Origin: Dysgonomonas sp. 520
Lineage (GTDB): Bacteria > Bacteroidota > Bacteroidia > Bacteroidales > Dysgonomonadaceae
Assembly (NCBI RefSeq): GCF_010501095.1
Contig: NZ_QVMP01000024.1
Span: 1 to 64,000 of the forward strand
Length of the DNA stretch: 64,000 nucleotides
Direction of reading: 5' to 3'
Below the pieces are notes generated by a model. That model was not told where the DNA came from. It searched no databases and was given only the letters and a program-made list of their open reading frames with translations. A program made the position numbers and the translations under genes. Shown one piece after another: positions 44,050 through 53,779 of this stretch (position 1 is the stretch's first letter; the number at the start of each line of letters is the position of its first letter).

Positions 44050-45240
44050 TTATCTGTTCAGTTTTTTCTTTAATCTTGTCAACGCCTCCAGGTAATAATA
44101 ATCGGCGTATGTCAGCGGTACATCTACTTCCGACTCGAAAGGATATGCTCCGGTGCTGTGTTTCAATATAAAACAGCCATTCTCGCCCAATTTTGCCGTA
44201 TATTCGGGCGAAGCCAATGCCCGTATTTGTTTTTCAACCACGGTCATATATTCTTTTGCCCTGTCTTTGTCTACATAGTCGCTCAACTCAATCAGAGCCG
44301 AAGCCATAAGACAACCTGCCGAAGCATCTCTGTTTGTATTTGGAATATCAGGTGCATTATAATCCCAGTAAGGAATATAGTCTTCCGGCATGTTAGGATG
44401 ATGTATCAAGAGGTCGGCAATATTCTGAGCCTGTTGCAAATAACGTTCATCTTTCAACTCACGATACAGGTATGTATATCCATAAAGTCCCCAAGCCTGT
44501 CCACGGCTCCACATAGATTCATCCGAAAATCCCTGATGCGTTTGTTTTAAGTGTGGAAGACCCGAAATTGTATCGTATGAAACCACATGATATGAACTGT
44601 AATCGGGACGATAATGATGCTCCATGGTTTTATCTGCGTGAGAAACCGCAATTTCTTTAAATTTCCTGTCGCCTGTGTAGTTATAGGCCCAAAGCAACAA
44701 TTCCAGATTCATAATATTGTCAATGATAACCGGATATTGCCATCTGTCTTTATTGTGATCCCACGAACGAATCAGACCAATGTCAGATCTATAACGTGTA
44801 GCCAACGAATTTGCACCTGTAACCAATACTTTCTCGTAATGTTTATCATCCGTCAAACGCAATCCGTTTCCAAAGCTGCAATAGAGCATAAAGCCTACAT
44901 CGTGGTTATCGGTCGTATATTTTTCACGTTCTACACGGTCGGTGTATAGTTTCGCATATTTCAGAATTTCGGGATTCTTGTTGTTCTCATACAAATACCA
45001 CAACGAACCGGGGTAGAAACCGCTTGTCCACCAGCGTGAACTTGAGGTTGTATTTTCTCCATTCTCGAAAGAGCGAGGCAAAATACTGTCCTGTGCAGCA
45101 TATTTTTCTGCCATAAGCAGGCACTGTTTTTCCGAAAATTCCAGAGCATTGTCAATCACCGATTCAAGTTTTTCTTCGCCCGAACAGCCGGTAATAAGAA
45201 AAACAGCTAGCACTAGATTTAATAAATAATATCTTTTCAT
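44050..45240 (-). CDS. GH88/GH105 unsaturated uronyl hydrolase, lipoprotein
   Basis: A 396-residue lipoprotein (FLITGCSG, lipid anchor at Cys). The alpha/alpha barrel has DNHDVGFMLY with the catalytic Asp, then a second Asp in RDASAGCLMASALIEL, and the helix-rich pattern WSRGQAWGLYGYTYLYREL. Family enzymes remove unsaturated glucuronic or galacturonic acid from ends left by polysaccharide lyases, so the substrate likely contains uronic acid. No lyase gene lies in the window. The frame is open 16 codons further upstream; MKRYYLLN at 45240 gives the lipoprotein signal. Confidence 0.88.
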   Translation of the reverse strand: MKRYYLLNLVLAVFLITGCSGEEKLESVIDNALEFSEKQCLLMAEKYAAQDSILPRSFENGENTTSSSRWWTSGFYPGSLWYLYENNKNPEILKYAKLYTDRVEREKYTTDNHDVGFMLYCSFGNGLRLTDDKHYEKVLVTGANSLATRYRSDIGLIRSWDHNKDRWQYPVIIDNIMNLELLLWAYNYTGDRKFKEIAVSHADKTMEHHYRPDYSSYHVVSYDTISGLPHLKQTHQGFSDESMWSRGQAWGLYGYTYLYRELKDERYLQQAQNIADLLIHHPNMPEDYIPYWDYNAPDIPNTNRDASAGCLMASALIELSDYVDKDRAKEYMTVVEKQIRALASPEYTAKLGENGCFILKHSTGAYPFESEVDVPLTYADYYYLEALTRLKKKLNR

Positions 45241-45295
45241 GGTTTCAATTTTTATCAGACCCCGTAATGGCAACTTACAGATCTTCATGTATTTT

Positions 45296-47743
45296 TTATT
45301 TAATATTTATTTTTATTACACCTGTTTTTAATCCTTTAGCCTTGGCTTCCAATACCAGCTCTCCCGTTTTTTCTCCTGCCTGAAGAATTGTTGTCAACTG
45401 CCCGTTAAAAGCAGACATCTTAGGCAAATGAAACAACTCTAAAGAGGTTGGGTCGCCATTGGCCGATGCCCTGTATTTTCCTTCACCCTTCACTGTAAAC
45501 CGGACTTCAGTAGCATCGTGCGGACATAGATTCCCGTCTTTGTCCACGATACGGACATTGACATAAGCTAAGTCCTTACCGTCGCTGCTCAACTGTGTCC
45601 TGTCAGGAATCAATTCTATATGATGAGGTTTTCCTGCTGTTTTTACGATCTTTTCATCCGCTACTTTTCCATTCTTATCGTAAGCAACTACTTTCAACTC
45701 GCCGGGTTGGTAAACCACATCCATCCATATCAGGCGATAGCGGGTGTCAAGAGATTCTTTACTTTTCGATTTTCGTCCATAACTTTTTCCGTTTACGAAC
45801 AACTCGGCCGAATCGTGATTTGTATAGACAAATACAGGAGTAATCTCGTTCTCACGCCCTTGCCATGTCCAATGAGGTACTACGTGAAGTGTATTTTCTT
45901 TTTTATTCCAAACACTGCGGTAGAGATAGTAACGGTCTTTCGGTATGCTTGCAAGGTCAATGATTCCGAACATCGAGCTATGGTTAGGCCATGCGTCTGT
46001 GTGATAAGGCGTTGGTTCTCCCAAATAATCGAATCCTGTCCAGACGAATTGACCCAATGTCCATTCATAATCTTCAGCTAGAGCAAAGTCCTCATCGGGA
46101 ATATTAGACCACGGGCAAACTTCCCAATCGTAAGAAGACGACTGATGATCGTCGTACAGAGCATTTGCCTTTTTTTCGACAGGAAATTTATAAACCCCTC
46201 TCGAACTTACTGTCGATGCGGTTTCTGAACCCAAAATCAACTTTTGAGGTGTATTTTCATAGGTTTCAATATAACGTTGTGTGCGATAGTTAAGTCCCGG
46301 TATTTGTATGGAAGCGGCAAAACCATTTTCCAAAACACAAGTAACCTGATCTATACCCGAAGTAATAGGGCGTGTAGGGTCTTCCCGATGGCAAATATCT
46401 TGCAGAAAATCAGAAACTTTATACCCTTTATCATCGCACTGGGTAGGAACTTCGTTTCCTATACTCCACATCACAATAGAAGGATTGTTGCGGAAGTTAT
46501 GCAACATGTTTATCATGTCTTTTTCTGCCCATTCGTCGAAAAAACGATGATAGCCGTTCTTGCATTTGGCGATGTCCCATTCATCGAAATTTTCGACAAT
46601 CATCATAAATCCCATTTCATCGCACAGGCGAACTAATTCGGGAGCAGGCATGTTATGCGTAGTGCGTATGCCGTCACACCCCATGTCTTTCAATAATGTC
46701 AATTGGCGTCTCAAAGCCGCTTCGTTCACCGCAGCACCAAGAGGACCTAAATCGTGATGATTGCAAACTCCCTGAAACTTACGTCTTTCACCGTTCAGGA
46801 AAAATCCTTTCTCTGCGATAAACTTAATATCACGGATTCCTAGCGGAGTGTTATACTCATCAACAAGCTTTTCGTCCAGATAAATTTTAGAGGTTATTTT
46901 ATACAAATAAGGATTTTCGGGCGACCACAATCGGGGATTATCTACAATGAAGTTTTGCTCAAAGTCCTTCCCTTCATTCAACTTTTGTGCGTCATTTCCC
47001 TCGACTACTACATTACCCGCCTTATCAGTTATCTGAGTTTCAACCCGTACCTTTTTTCCCTCGTTATTGGCTATCGTCGTTTTCAGGCACACAGAAGCAT
47101 ATTCTTTCGATACGAAAGGAGTGGTGACATGCGTGCCCCAAACAGGCACGTGTACTTTGTTTGTCTTTATCACATGAACATTGCGATACAAACCTGCACC
47201 CGGATACCAACGGGAAGATTGCGGCAGATTCTCTAAACGCACTGCCACCAGATTGTTCTTCCCGTTAGGATTCAGATAGTTAGTTATGTTACAATGAAAA
47301 GAATTATATCCATAAGGCCAGAAACAAACTTCCTGCCCGTTTACATAAACACGAGCTTCGCTCATGGCTCCATCAAACAGGAGCCTCACTTCCTCAGAGT
47401 TTTTATCGAACAGGTCTATATCAAACTTGTTTCTATACCAACCAACCCCAACATAAGGCAAACCTCCCGTACGGCCTGTTTTCACGCTCGAAACTGTCTC
47501 GAAATTTTGAGTAACAGCCACTTCCTGCAAATCGTTGTTCCGATCGAAAGGACCATAGATAGCCCAATCGTGAGGTATTGTGACAACCTCCCAGCCCGCA
47601 TCGTTGAAATCAATATCTTTAGCGTTCGGATTATCGCCTTTAGTGAACTTCCAGTTTTTTTCCAATAGAAATTCTGTTCGTTGTGCATTACAACAAATGG
47701 CTATTGATAAAAATAATAGAAGAAGTATACTATTGGTTTTCAT
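45296..47743 (-). CDS. GH2 family beta-galactosidase-type enzyme, 815 aa
   Basis: Signal peptide (1-20), N-terminal jelly-roll with DAGWEVVTIPHDWAIYGPFD and SSRWYPGAGLYRNVHV, Ig-like domain, then the barrel: GVCNHHDLGPLGAAVNEAAL, acid/base Glu in MWSIGNEVPTQ and nucleophile Glu in ILGSETAST. The C-terminal 200 residues add the DUF4982-type and Ig-like domains usual for Bacteroidetes GH2 beta-galactosidases (YTNHDSAELFVNGKSYG). Second of three GH2 genes in the locus. Confidence 0.92.
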   Translation of the reverse strand: MKTNSILLLLFLSIAICCNAQRTEFLLEKNWKFTKGDNPNAKDIDFNDAGWEVVTIPHDWAIYGPFDRNNDLQEVAVTQNFETVSSVKTGRTGGLPYVGVGWYRNKFDIDLFDKNSEEVRLLFDGAMSEARVYVNGQEVCFWPYGYNSFHCNITNYLNPNGKNNLVAVRLENLPQSSRWYPGAGLYRNVHVIKTNKVHVPVWGTHVTTPFVSKEYASVCLKTTIANNEGKKVRVETQITDKAGNVVVEGNDAQKLNEGKDFEQNFIVDNPRLWSPENPYLYKITSKIYLDEKLVDEYNTPLGIRDIKFIAEKGFFLNGERRKFQGVCNHHDLGPLGAAVNEAALRRQLTLLKDMGCDGIRTTHNMPAPELVRLCDEMGFMMIVENFDEWDIAKCKNGYHRFFDEWAEKDMINMLHNFRNNPSIVMWSIGNEVPTQCDDKGYKVSDFLQDICHREDPTRPITSGIDQVTCVLENGFAASIQIPGLNYRTQRYIETYENTPQKLILGSETASTVSSRGVYKFPVEKKANALYDDHQSSSYDWEVCPWSNIPDEDFALAEDYEWTLGQFVWTGFDYLGEPTPYHTDAWPNHSSMFGIIDLASIPKDRYYLYRSVWNKKENTLHVVPHWTWQGRENEITPVFVYTNHDSAELFVNGKSYGRKSKSKESLDTRYRLIWMDVVYQPGELKVVAYDKNGKVADEKIVKTAGKPHHIELIPDRTQLSSDGKDLAYVNVRIVDKDGNLCPHDATEVRFTVKGEGKYRASANGDPTSLELFHLPKMSAFNGQLTTILQAGEKTGELVLEAKAKGLKTGVIKINIK

Positions 47744-47748
47744 ATCAT

Positions 47749-49536
47749 TTACTTTTTATCGTAATACTCTTTCATGATATACCATGCCTGTTTGCGATAT
47801 CCCTGATCCGAAACCAAACCTTTTCGGTTCCAATCTTCCTGATTAGTCGGGTGGAAACGGAACGGAGAACGGAAGTCGAACAGAATCCACGGAGAAACAC
47901 CACGCAGATTTGGTATATTATTGAACATGGCTATGTTATCTTCATACAACCGAGCCTGATATTCTTCGCTCCAAGAGCTGGCTACGTCTCTATCGCCCGA
48001 TTGCCCATAAAGAGCCTCGCCTCCAAATTCGGAAATAATCAACGGCTGACCGGCAGCTACATCCCACACTGCTTTGTCGGGAGCAATAGGCCACGGATGA
48101 TACCATCCCATATATTTATTCACGGCAACTACATCAAGCTCTTTCACAAAAGGATCGTCCATAAAGAATACTTGTCTTTCACGATTGAAACGAACCAAAT
48201 CGAAAGCAGCCGTTATCAGGCGAGTAGTATCAATTTCGTTGCAGCACTGAATCAAATATTTCAGAAATTCGTTGCGTGGAGCAGATGGTTGCGTTTCATT
48301 TGCAACTCCCCAGAATGCCAGTGCACACCGGTTTTTGTCACGCATCACCATTTCTTTTATCATATTTCCGGCTTTTAGGCGTGTAGCATCATTTTCAAAA
48401 TCAATACCTTGCCAGATAGGAATTTCTTCCCAAAGCAAGAATCCCATTTTTTCGGCTAATCTTACGATATACTCATTTTGCGGATAGTGAGCCAAGCGTA
48501 TCATATTGCAACCCAATGCCTTTGCCTCCGACAATAACATTACGGCATCAGCCTCCGAAAATGCACGCCCTTTGCGTTGTGGTATTTCTTCGTGAAAACT
48601 GATTGATTTCATGAAAATAGGTTTGTCATTCAAATAAATGTCTTCACCTTTCGTATAGATATTACGGAAACCGATTTTCTCTTCAATTTTTTCATTTCCC
48701 GACGATACGATTACATCATACAGTTTTGGTGAATCGGGCGACCAACGCTGCAATTTTTTTACATTGAATGAAGCCTTTGCACTACCCTGATTATCGGTCA
48801 CAAGGCTTTGTTTGACATTTAGTTCGGGTATTTCGACATTTACGGACACGTTAGCGTTAGCCGCAGATAGTTGAACACGAACATCTATTTTGTCTGATTT
48901 ATATTTGTCGAGTTGAACAAAATAATCTTTGATATAAGTTTGCGGCGTACTCACCAGAAAAACATCGCGAGTGATTCCGCCATAGTTCCACCAGTCGAAC
49001 GACATGGCAGGAATGGCATCTGTTGTACGTGTATCATTTACTTCTACTGCCAGAAAGTTGTCTTTCTCTTTCACTACATCAGTTACATCGAACTGAAAAG
49101 GAGTGAATCCACCTTCGTGTTGTCCTATTTCCGTACCGTTCAGATATACCCGGCAGCGATAGTTAACAGCACCAAAATAGAGGAACAACCGTTTATCTTT
49201 TTGTGGCTCAACATCAAATCTTCTAGCATACCAAACAGTTCCTTCATAATACTTTAATTCAGCCATTTGGCTATTCCAATCGGACGGAACATTCAATCGC
49301 AAACCATGATCGAACGAATACTCGTAAAAATCGGCTTTGCCCTCAGGTTTTTTATTCAGGTATATTTTGTTTCTACGCCCCTGATCATATAAATCTATGA
49401 TTGCATCCCATTTTCCGTTAAGGGATTGGCGTTCTCTCCCATAAACATTTGTCATGAGATCCTGAGCGGAAATATCATTACCAAACAGGGTGAATAATAA
49501 TAAGGTCAACAGGGTTTTATTGATAACTTTTCTCAT
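47749..49536 (-). CDS. GH2 family enzyme, beta-glucuronidase-like
   Basis: A 595-residue GH2 with the short three-domain layout of beta-glucuronidases: signal peptide (1-25), GTVWYARRFDVEPQKD and VEVNDTRTTDAIPAMSFDWW, Ig-like domain, barrel with KSISFHEEIPQRKGRAF, acid/base Glu in AFWGVANETQP and nucleophile Glu in LIISEFGGEALYG. The conserved YMGWYHPW region resembles uronate-binding GH2 enzymes, but the specificity is not certain. It is six bases from the preceding gene on its strand. Confidence 0.9.
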   Translation of the reverse strand: MRKVINKTLLTLLLFTLFGNDISAQDLMTNVYGRERQSLNGKWDAIIDLYDQGRRNKIYLNKKPEGKADFYEYSFDHGLRLNVPSDWNSQMAELKYYEGTVWYARRFDVEPQKDKRLFLYFGAVNYRCRVYLNGTEIGQHEGGFTPFQFDVTDVVKEKDNFLAVEVNDTRTTDAIPAMSFDWWNYGGITRDVFLVSTPQTYIKDYFVQLDKYKSDKIDVRVQLSAANANVSVNVEIPELNVKQSLVTDNQGSAKASFNVKKLQRWSPDSPKLYDVIVSSGNEKIEEKIGFRNIYTKGEDIYLNDKPIFMKSISFHEEIPQRKGRAFSEADAVMLLSEAKALGCNMIRLAHYPQNEYIVRLAEKMGFLLWEEIPIWQGIDFENDATRLKAGNMIKEMVMRDKNRCALAFWGVANETQPSAPRNEFLKYLIQCCNEIDTTRLITAAFDLVRFNRERQVFFMDDPFVKELDVVAVNKYMGWYHPWPIAPDKAVWDVAAGQPLIISEFGGEALYGQSGDRDVASSWSEEYQARLYEDNIAMFNNIPNLRGVSPWILFDFRSPFRFHPTNQEDWNRKGLVSDQGYRKQAWYIMKEYYDKK

Positions 49537-49542
49537 ATTTCG

Positions 49543-51753
49543 TTACTTTTTGATTAATTCGAATTGTGTGCTTTTCAGATTGTCGGAACTGTTTCCAACA
49601 AATATTTTAAAGTCGCCGGGTTCCGTTACAAATTCATTTTTCGCATTAAAGAATCCCAAGTCGCCGGAGGTTAGTATAAATTCAATTTCTTTTGTCTCGT
49701 TAGGTTCAAGGTCTACCCGTCTGAATCCGCATAGTTCGATAACAGGCCTTGTTATGGAACCGGCAACATCTTGCAAATAGAGCTGAACAGTTTCACAGCC
49801 TTTATATTTACCTGTGTTTTTCACTGTAACTTTAACTGATATTTTGCTGTCCATGTCATACGCATTCTTGTCAATAGTAGGCTCCGATATTTCAAACTGA
49901 GTATAGCTCAAACCGTATCCGAAAGCATAGGCAGGAAGTACGGTTGCATCCATATAACCTGTCACCCATTGAGCCTTAGGCCTCCACGGACGCCCGGTTC
50001 TCTTAGTGTTGTAATAGATTGGGCATTGTCCGCTATGTTGCGGATAAGTAACCGGCAATTTTCCCGAAGGGTTGTATTTTCCGGTAAGCACATCGGCAAT
50101 AGAATTTCCGGCTTCCACACCCAACCACCAAGTGATAAGGATAGCATCGGCATACGGTTCCATGTCTTTGAAAACCAACGGACGACCTCCCATCACCAAT
50201 GCAACCACTGGACAATCGGAGTTTTCCTTTAAGTTTTTCACCAACTGCTGATGATTCTTATTAATATTTATATCAACTTTAGATTTGGCTTCGCCCGATT
50301 CCATCGACTTTTCGCCTACGGCAACAATGATGAGATCATAATTTTTCAGGTCGGGCATTTCCAGCAATTCATTGTTGCGGAAATTATATCCTTCGTGATA
50401 CGAAATATTTGCTTTCGGTAATGCTTTCTTCAACCCGTCCAACACTGTGATAACATATTCGGGTTTGCCCAATGCCGACCAATTGCCCAGCATATCCCAT
50501 TGCGATTTGTTGAGCGGACCCACCACCGCAATATTTTTTACAGAATTTGCAATTGGTAATGCCGCTTCATTCTTGAGCAACACTATCGACTTGGCTCCCA
50601 TTTCGCGAGCAATATCCCGATATTTACCGTTTATGTTTTTATCATCCAACTCATGCTCTCTGCGATTGAAGCAGTATGGATCGTCAAATAGTCCTAATTC
50701 AAATTTTTTAGTCAGTATTCGTCTCACCGCATCATCTATCAGTGCTACATCCAACAGACCTTCTTTTATCAGTTGTTCCAAATTCTTTATGTAACTTTCC
50801 GAACACATATCCATGTCGCAGCCGGCCAAAGCCGACAACAATGCCGATTCTTTTATGTCTTTGGCATATCCGTGCTTGGCAAGATCGCCGACAGATCCCC
50901 AATCGCTGACAACAAATCCGCCGAAACCCCAGGTATCTTTTAAAAGATCGCGCTGCAAGTATTTGTGGGCTGCCGCCGGGATACCATTAATTTCGTTGAA
51001 CGAATGCATGAAAGTTGCCACCCCCGCATCTAACGCCGCCTTGAAAGGAGGAAGGTAAACCTGATGAAGCGTATTTTCCGAGATGTCCACTTCTGCATAA
51101 TCTTTTCCTGCTACGGCAGCGCCATAGGCTGCAAAATGTTTTGCACAAGCCAATATCCTGTTCCGATTCTCGTATCCGTTTCCCTGAAAACCCTCGACCC
51201 GCACTTTAGCCACCTGTTTGCCATACCAAGTGTCTTCGCCCGATGTTTCCATCACACGCCCCCAACGAGCATCCCTCGACACATCAACATTAGGTGCAAA
51301 AGTCCAGTGAACACCATGAGCAGAAGCCTCTTCGGCTGCTATTTCTGCCGTTTTTCTCATCAATTCCAAATCGAAACTGGCAGCTTCGCCCAGAGGAATA
51401 GGGAATATTGTTTTCATGCCGTGAATAACATCAAGACCAAAAAGCAATGGTATTCTCAGACGAGATTTCATCGCCTCATCCTGATATTGATTTGCCCTTG
51501 TAACGGAAGTTACATTCAGCATTGAGCCTACCCTGCCCTCCCTTATTTCTCTCAGATGATCCTGATTGTTTATGACGGGTCCGGTGTTTTGCCTGTCGTT
51601 CGAATACTGATTCATTTGCCCTATCTTTTCTTCCAGTGTCATAAGAGACAACACAGAATCGACCTGCAGGCTGTAATCCTTCTTCCGAGACTGCGAATAC
51701 AACGCAGACACGGCAAACAGAGACAATATTATGACAGATATATATCTTTTCAT
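49543..51753 (-). CDS. GH3 family beta-glycosidase
   Basis: A 736-residue BglX-like enzyme: signal peptide (MKRYISVIILSLFAVSALYS), DSVLSLMTLEEKIGQMNQY, PLLFGLDVIHGMKTIFPI, AKHFAAYGAAVAGKDY, nucleophile in GGFVVSDWGSV, second domain KSIVLLKNEAALPI and cap YGFGYGLSYTQFEI. Its ATG at 51753 overlaps the stop of the GH97 gene by four bases, which fixes the start and shows coupling; an earlier ATG at 51777 lies within GH97. Confidence 0.93.
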   Translation of the reverse strand: MKRYISVIILSLFAVSALYSQSRKKDYSLQVDSVLSLMTLEEKIGQMNQYSNDRQNTGPVINNQDHLREIREGRVGSMLNVTSVTRANQYQDEAMKSRLRIPLLFGLDVIHGMKTIFPIPLGEAASFDLELMRKTAEIAAEEASAHGVHWTFAPNVDVSRDARWGRVMETSGEDTWYGKQVAKVRVEGFQGNGYENRNRILACAKHFAAYGAAVAGKDYAEVDISENTLHQVYLPPFKAALDAGVATFMHSFNEINGIPAAAHKYLQRDLLKDTWGFGGFVVSDWGSVGDLAKHGYAKDIKESALLSALAGCDMDMCSESYIKNLEQLIKEGLLDVALIDDAVRRILTKKFELGLFDDPYCFNRREHELDDKNINGKYRDIAREMGAKSIVLLKNEAALPIANSVKNIAVVGPLNKSQWDMLGNWSALGKPEYVITVLDGLKKALPKANISYHEGYNFRNNELLEMPDLKNYDLIIVAVGEKSMESGEAKSKVDININKNHQQLVKNLKENSDCPVVALVMGGRPLVFKDMEPYADAILITWWLGVEAGNSIADVLTGKYNPSGKLPVTYPQHSGQCPIYYNTKRTGRPWRPKAQWVTGYMDATVLPAYAFGYGLSYTQFEISEPTIDKNAYDMDSKISVKVTVKNTGKYKGCETVQLYLQDVAGSITRPVIELCGFRRVDLEPNETKEIEFILTSGDLGFFNAKNEFVTEPGDFKIFVGNSSDNLKSTQFELIKK

Positions 51754-53741
51754 TTTTTGTAAATTTTCATGGCACATCCACCTCCGGAAGCCATTGATAT
51801 ATTTAATTTCCGATCTGCCGGGATGTTGATAATTTCTTTTTTATAATCAGAAGCTATCCTATTGGCATTTGCTCCATCTTTAAATATTTCGGCTTGCCAG
51901 CTACCTTCGCCAAGAAACGAAAGGTCGAGTTGCAATGTGCGTGCATCCCAATTGGTGAGCGCACCCAGATACCACACATTATCTTTCTGACGGGCAATTG
52001 ATATGTATTTTCCTATTTCGCCATTCAAGGCAATGGTTCTATCCCAAACTGTGGGAATTGCAGTTATAAATCCGGTACATTCCGGTTCCCGCTCATAATT
52101 GTTAGGACTATCGCAAAGCATATTCAAAGGCGATTCGAAAACCACATATTCTGCCAATTGATGGCAACGGGTTCCTTGGCTCATAGGCTCATTGTTGATC
52201 GCACGGAATGTCTTTTTATTACCGTTGCGCATTGCCCCTTGTGTATAATCGACCGGACCTGCTACCATGCGTATAAACGGCATGGTTACATCATAAAGCA
52301 CCTGATCTGTGTTTATATCAGACCATTTTTGCTGTTCTTGTCCGTGCACACCCTCATAGTTGATTATGTTCGGATAAGTCCGGTTAAGCCCGGTCGGTTT
52401 ATACGTCCCGTGAAAATCGATTAGTAGTTTATATTTGGCAGCTAGTTCCGCAGTTTTGTAGTGAAAATCAACCATGGGCTGATCGTCCCTGTCCATAAAG
52501 TCTATTTTGAATCCTTTAATTCCCATTTCGGAATAATGGCGGCATACACGCTCCATATCCCGTTCAAAGGCATAATATCCCGCCCAAAGTATCAGTCCTA
52601 CATTTTTAGACTTGGCATAAGAAATCAGTTTCTTCAAATCAATTGCAGGAACTACCTGAAATAGGTCTGCTTTGAGGTTTACTGCCCAGCCTTCGTCCAA
52701 GATCACGTATTCGATGTTGTTTCGAGATGCAAAATCAATGTATGCCATGTAGGTTTCGTTGTTCACTCCGGCCTCGAAGTCTACATTGTAAATTCCCCAG
52801 TTGTTCCACCATTCCCAAGCAACTTTTCCCGGTTTAATCCATGAGATATCGCTCACCCTCGAAGGCGAGGCCAGCTTGTATACCATATCACTATCTGCCA
52901 ACTCGTTGTCGTTGGTAGATACGATGGCTATACGCCAAGGGAAATTGGTTTTGGCCTTACATTTGGCAATATACGGTTCCCGTTCGGTTACAATTTGTTG
53001 CAATTCATTATGCCCACCTTGTTTTGTAGATATGGGGAAAGGCGCAAAATGCGATTTCAGAGAAGTAGACGCATTGTTGTTTTGCAGATACATTCCCGGA
53101 TAACTTTCCAAGTCTGATTCTGCTATACACAGCTTCTTACCTCCATCAAGCTCTACTACCACGGGTGTAAACATCAAGCGTTTCGGGTTGATGCCCGACA
53201 ATGGAGTTTGAGTGTATGTGTTTTCGAAAGAATTGAAATATTGGGTTTCAAAGTCTTCGTATTTTGTTTTCACATACGGGATGTATGTGTTATAGTCTTT
53301 TTTGAAATTAAATACGGCTTCCTCATTCTTTACGATAAAATCTTTTTTACCTATTGACACAAAGCGGTATGCAACTCCCTCATTATAAGCACGGAATATG
53401 AGGCTGAAATCTTCCTTGAAATTCAAAACCATTTCATTGTAATGATCTCTTATCTCCTTTCTCTTATAAAAAGGTGAGGCAATCGTATTGTCAACCGAAG
53501 TTGTTTTCACATTTTTCAGGTGCGAATCTACCCCGAAGCTTTTGGCTCCATCCAACTCCATCGAAACGGAAGAAGCAGCTATCACCTCGTCACCTTCGTG
53601 AGTGACGGTATATGTTATCTTTTTATCGACCACAACACTTACACTCAATTTTCCGTCGGGCGACTTCAATTGATTTGTTTTCTGAGCAACAACACTTGTT
53701 GTGAAAATGAACGATATTATAAGAAGAATTAAATGTCTCAT
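51750..53741 (-). CDS. GH97 family alpha-glycosidase
   Basis: A 663-residue enzyme with signal peptide (1-19) and the full GH97 layout: N-terminal beta-super-sandwich (LKSPDGKLSVSVVVDK, YNEGVAYRF), TIM barrel with WEWWNNWG, YVILDEGWA and GIKGFKIDFMDRDDQ, and a C-terminal beta domain. The Asp in FKIDFMDR is the nucleophile position of the retaining alpha-galactosidase branch of GH97, rather than the inverting SusB alpha-glucosidase branch, so galactosidase activity is favoured (inference). Confidence 0.9.
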   Translation of the reverse strand: MRHLILLIISFIFTTSVVAQKTNQLKSPDGKLSVSVVVDKKITYTVTHEGDEVIAASSVSMELDGAKSFGVDSHLKNVKTTSVDNTIASPFYKRKEIRDHYNEMVLNFKEDFSLIFRAYNEGVAYRFVSIGKKDFIVKNEEAVFNFKKDYNTYIPYVKTKYEDFETQYFNSFENTYTQTPLSGINPKRLMFTPVVVELDGGKKLCIAESDLESYPGMYLQNNNASTSLKSHFAPFPISTKQGGHNELQQIVTEREPYIAKCKAKTNFPWRIAIVSTNDNELADSDMVYKLASPSRVSDISWIKPGKVAWEWWNNWGIYNVDFEAGVNNETYMAYIDFASRNNIEYVILDEGWAVNLKADLFQVVPAIDLKKLISYAKSKNVGLILWAGYYAFERDMERVCRHYSEMGIKGFKIDFMDRDDQPMVDFHYKTAELAAKYKLLIDFHGTYKPTGLNRTYPNIINYEGVHGQEQQKWSDINTDQVLYDVTMPFIRMVAGPVDYTQGAMRNGNKKTFRAINNEPMSQGTRCHQLAEYVVFESPLNMLCDSPNNYEREPECTGFITAIPTVWDRTIALNGEIGKYISIARQKDNVWYLGALTNWDARTLQLDLSFLGEGSWQAEIFKDGANANRIASDYKKEIINIPADRKLNISMASGGGCAMKIYKK

Positions 53742-53779
53742 TGATTTGTATTTTTCTTTTTCTATTTCAAAATCTTCAA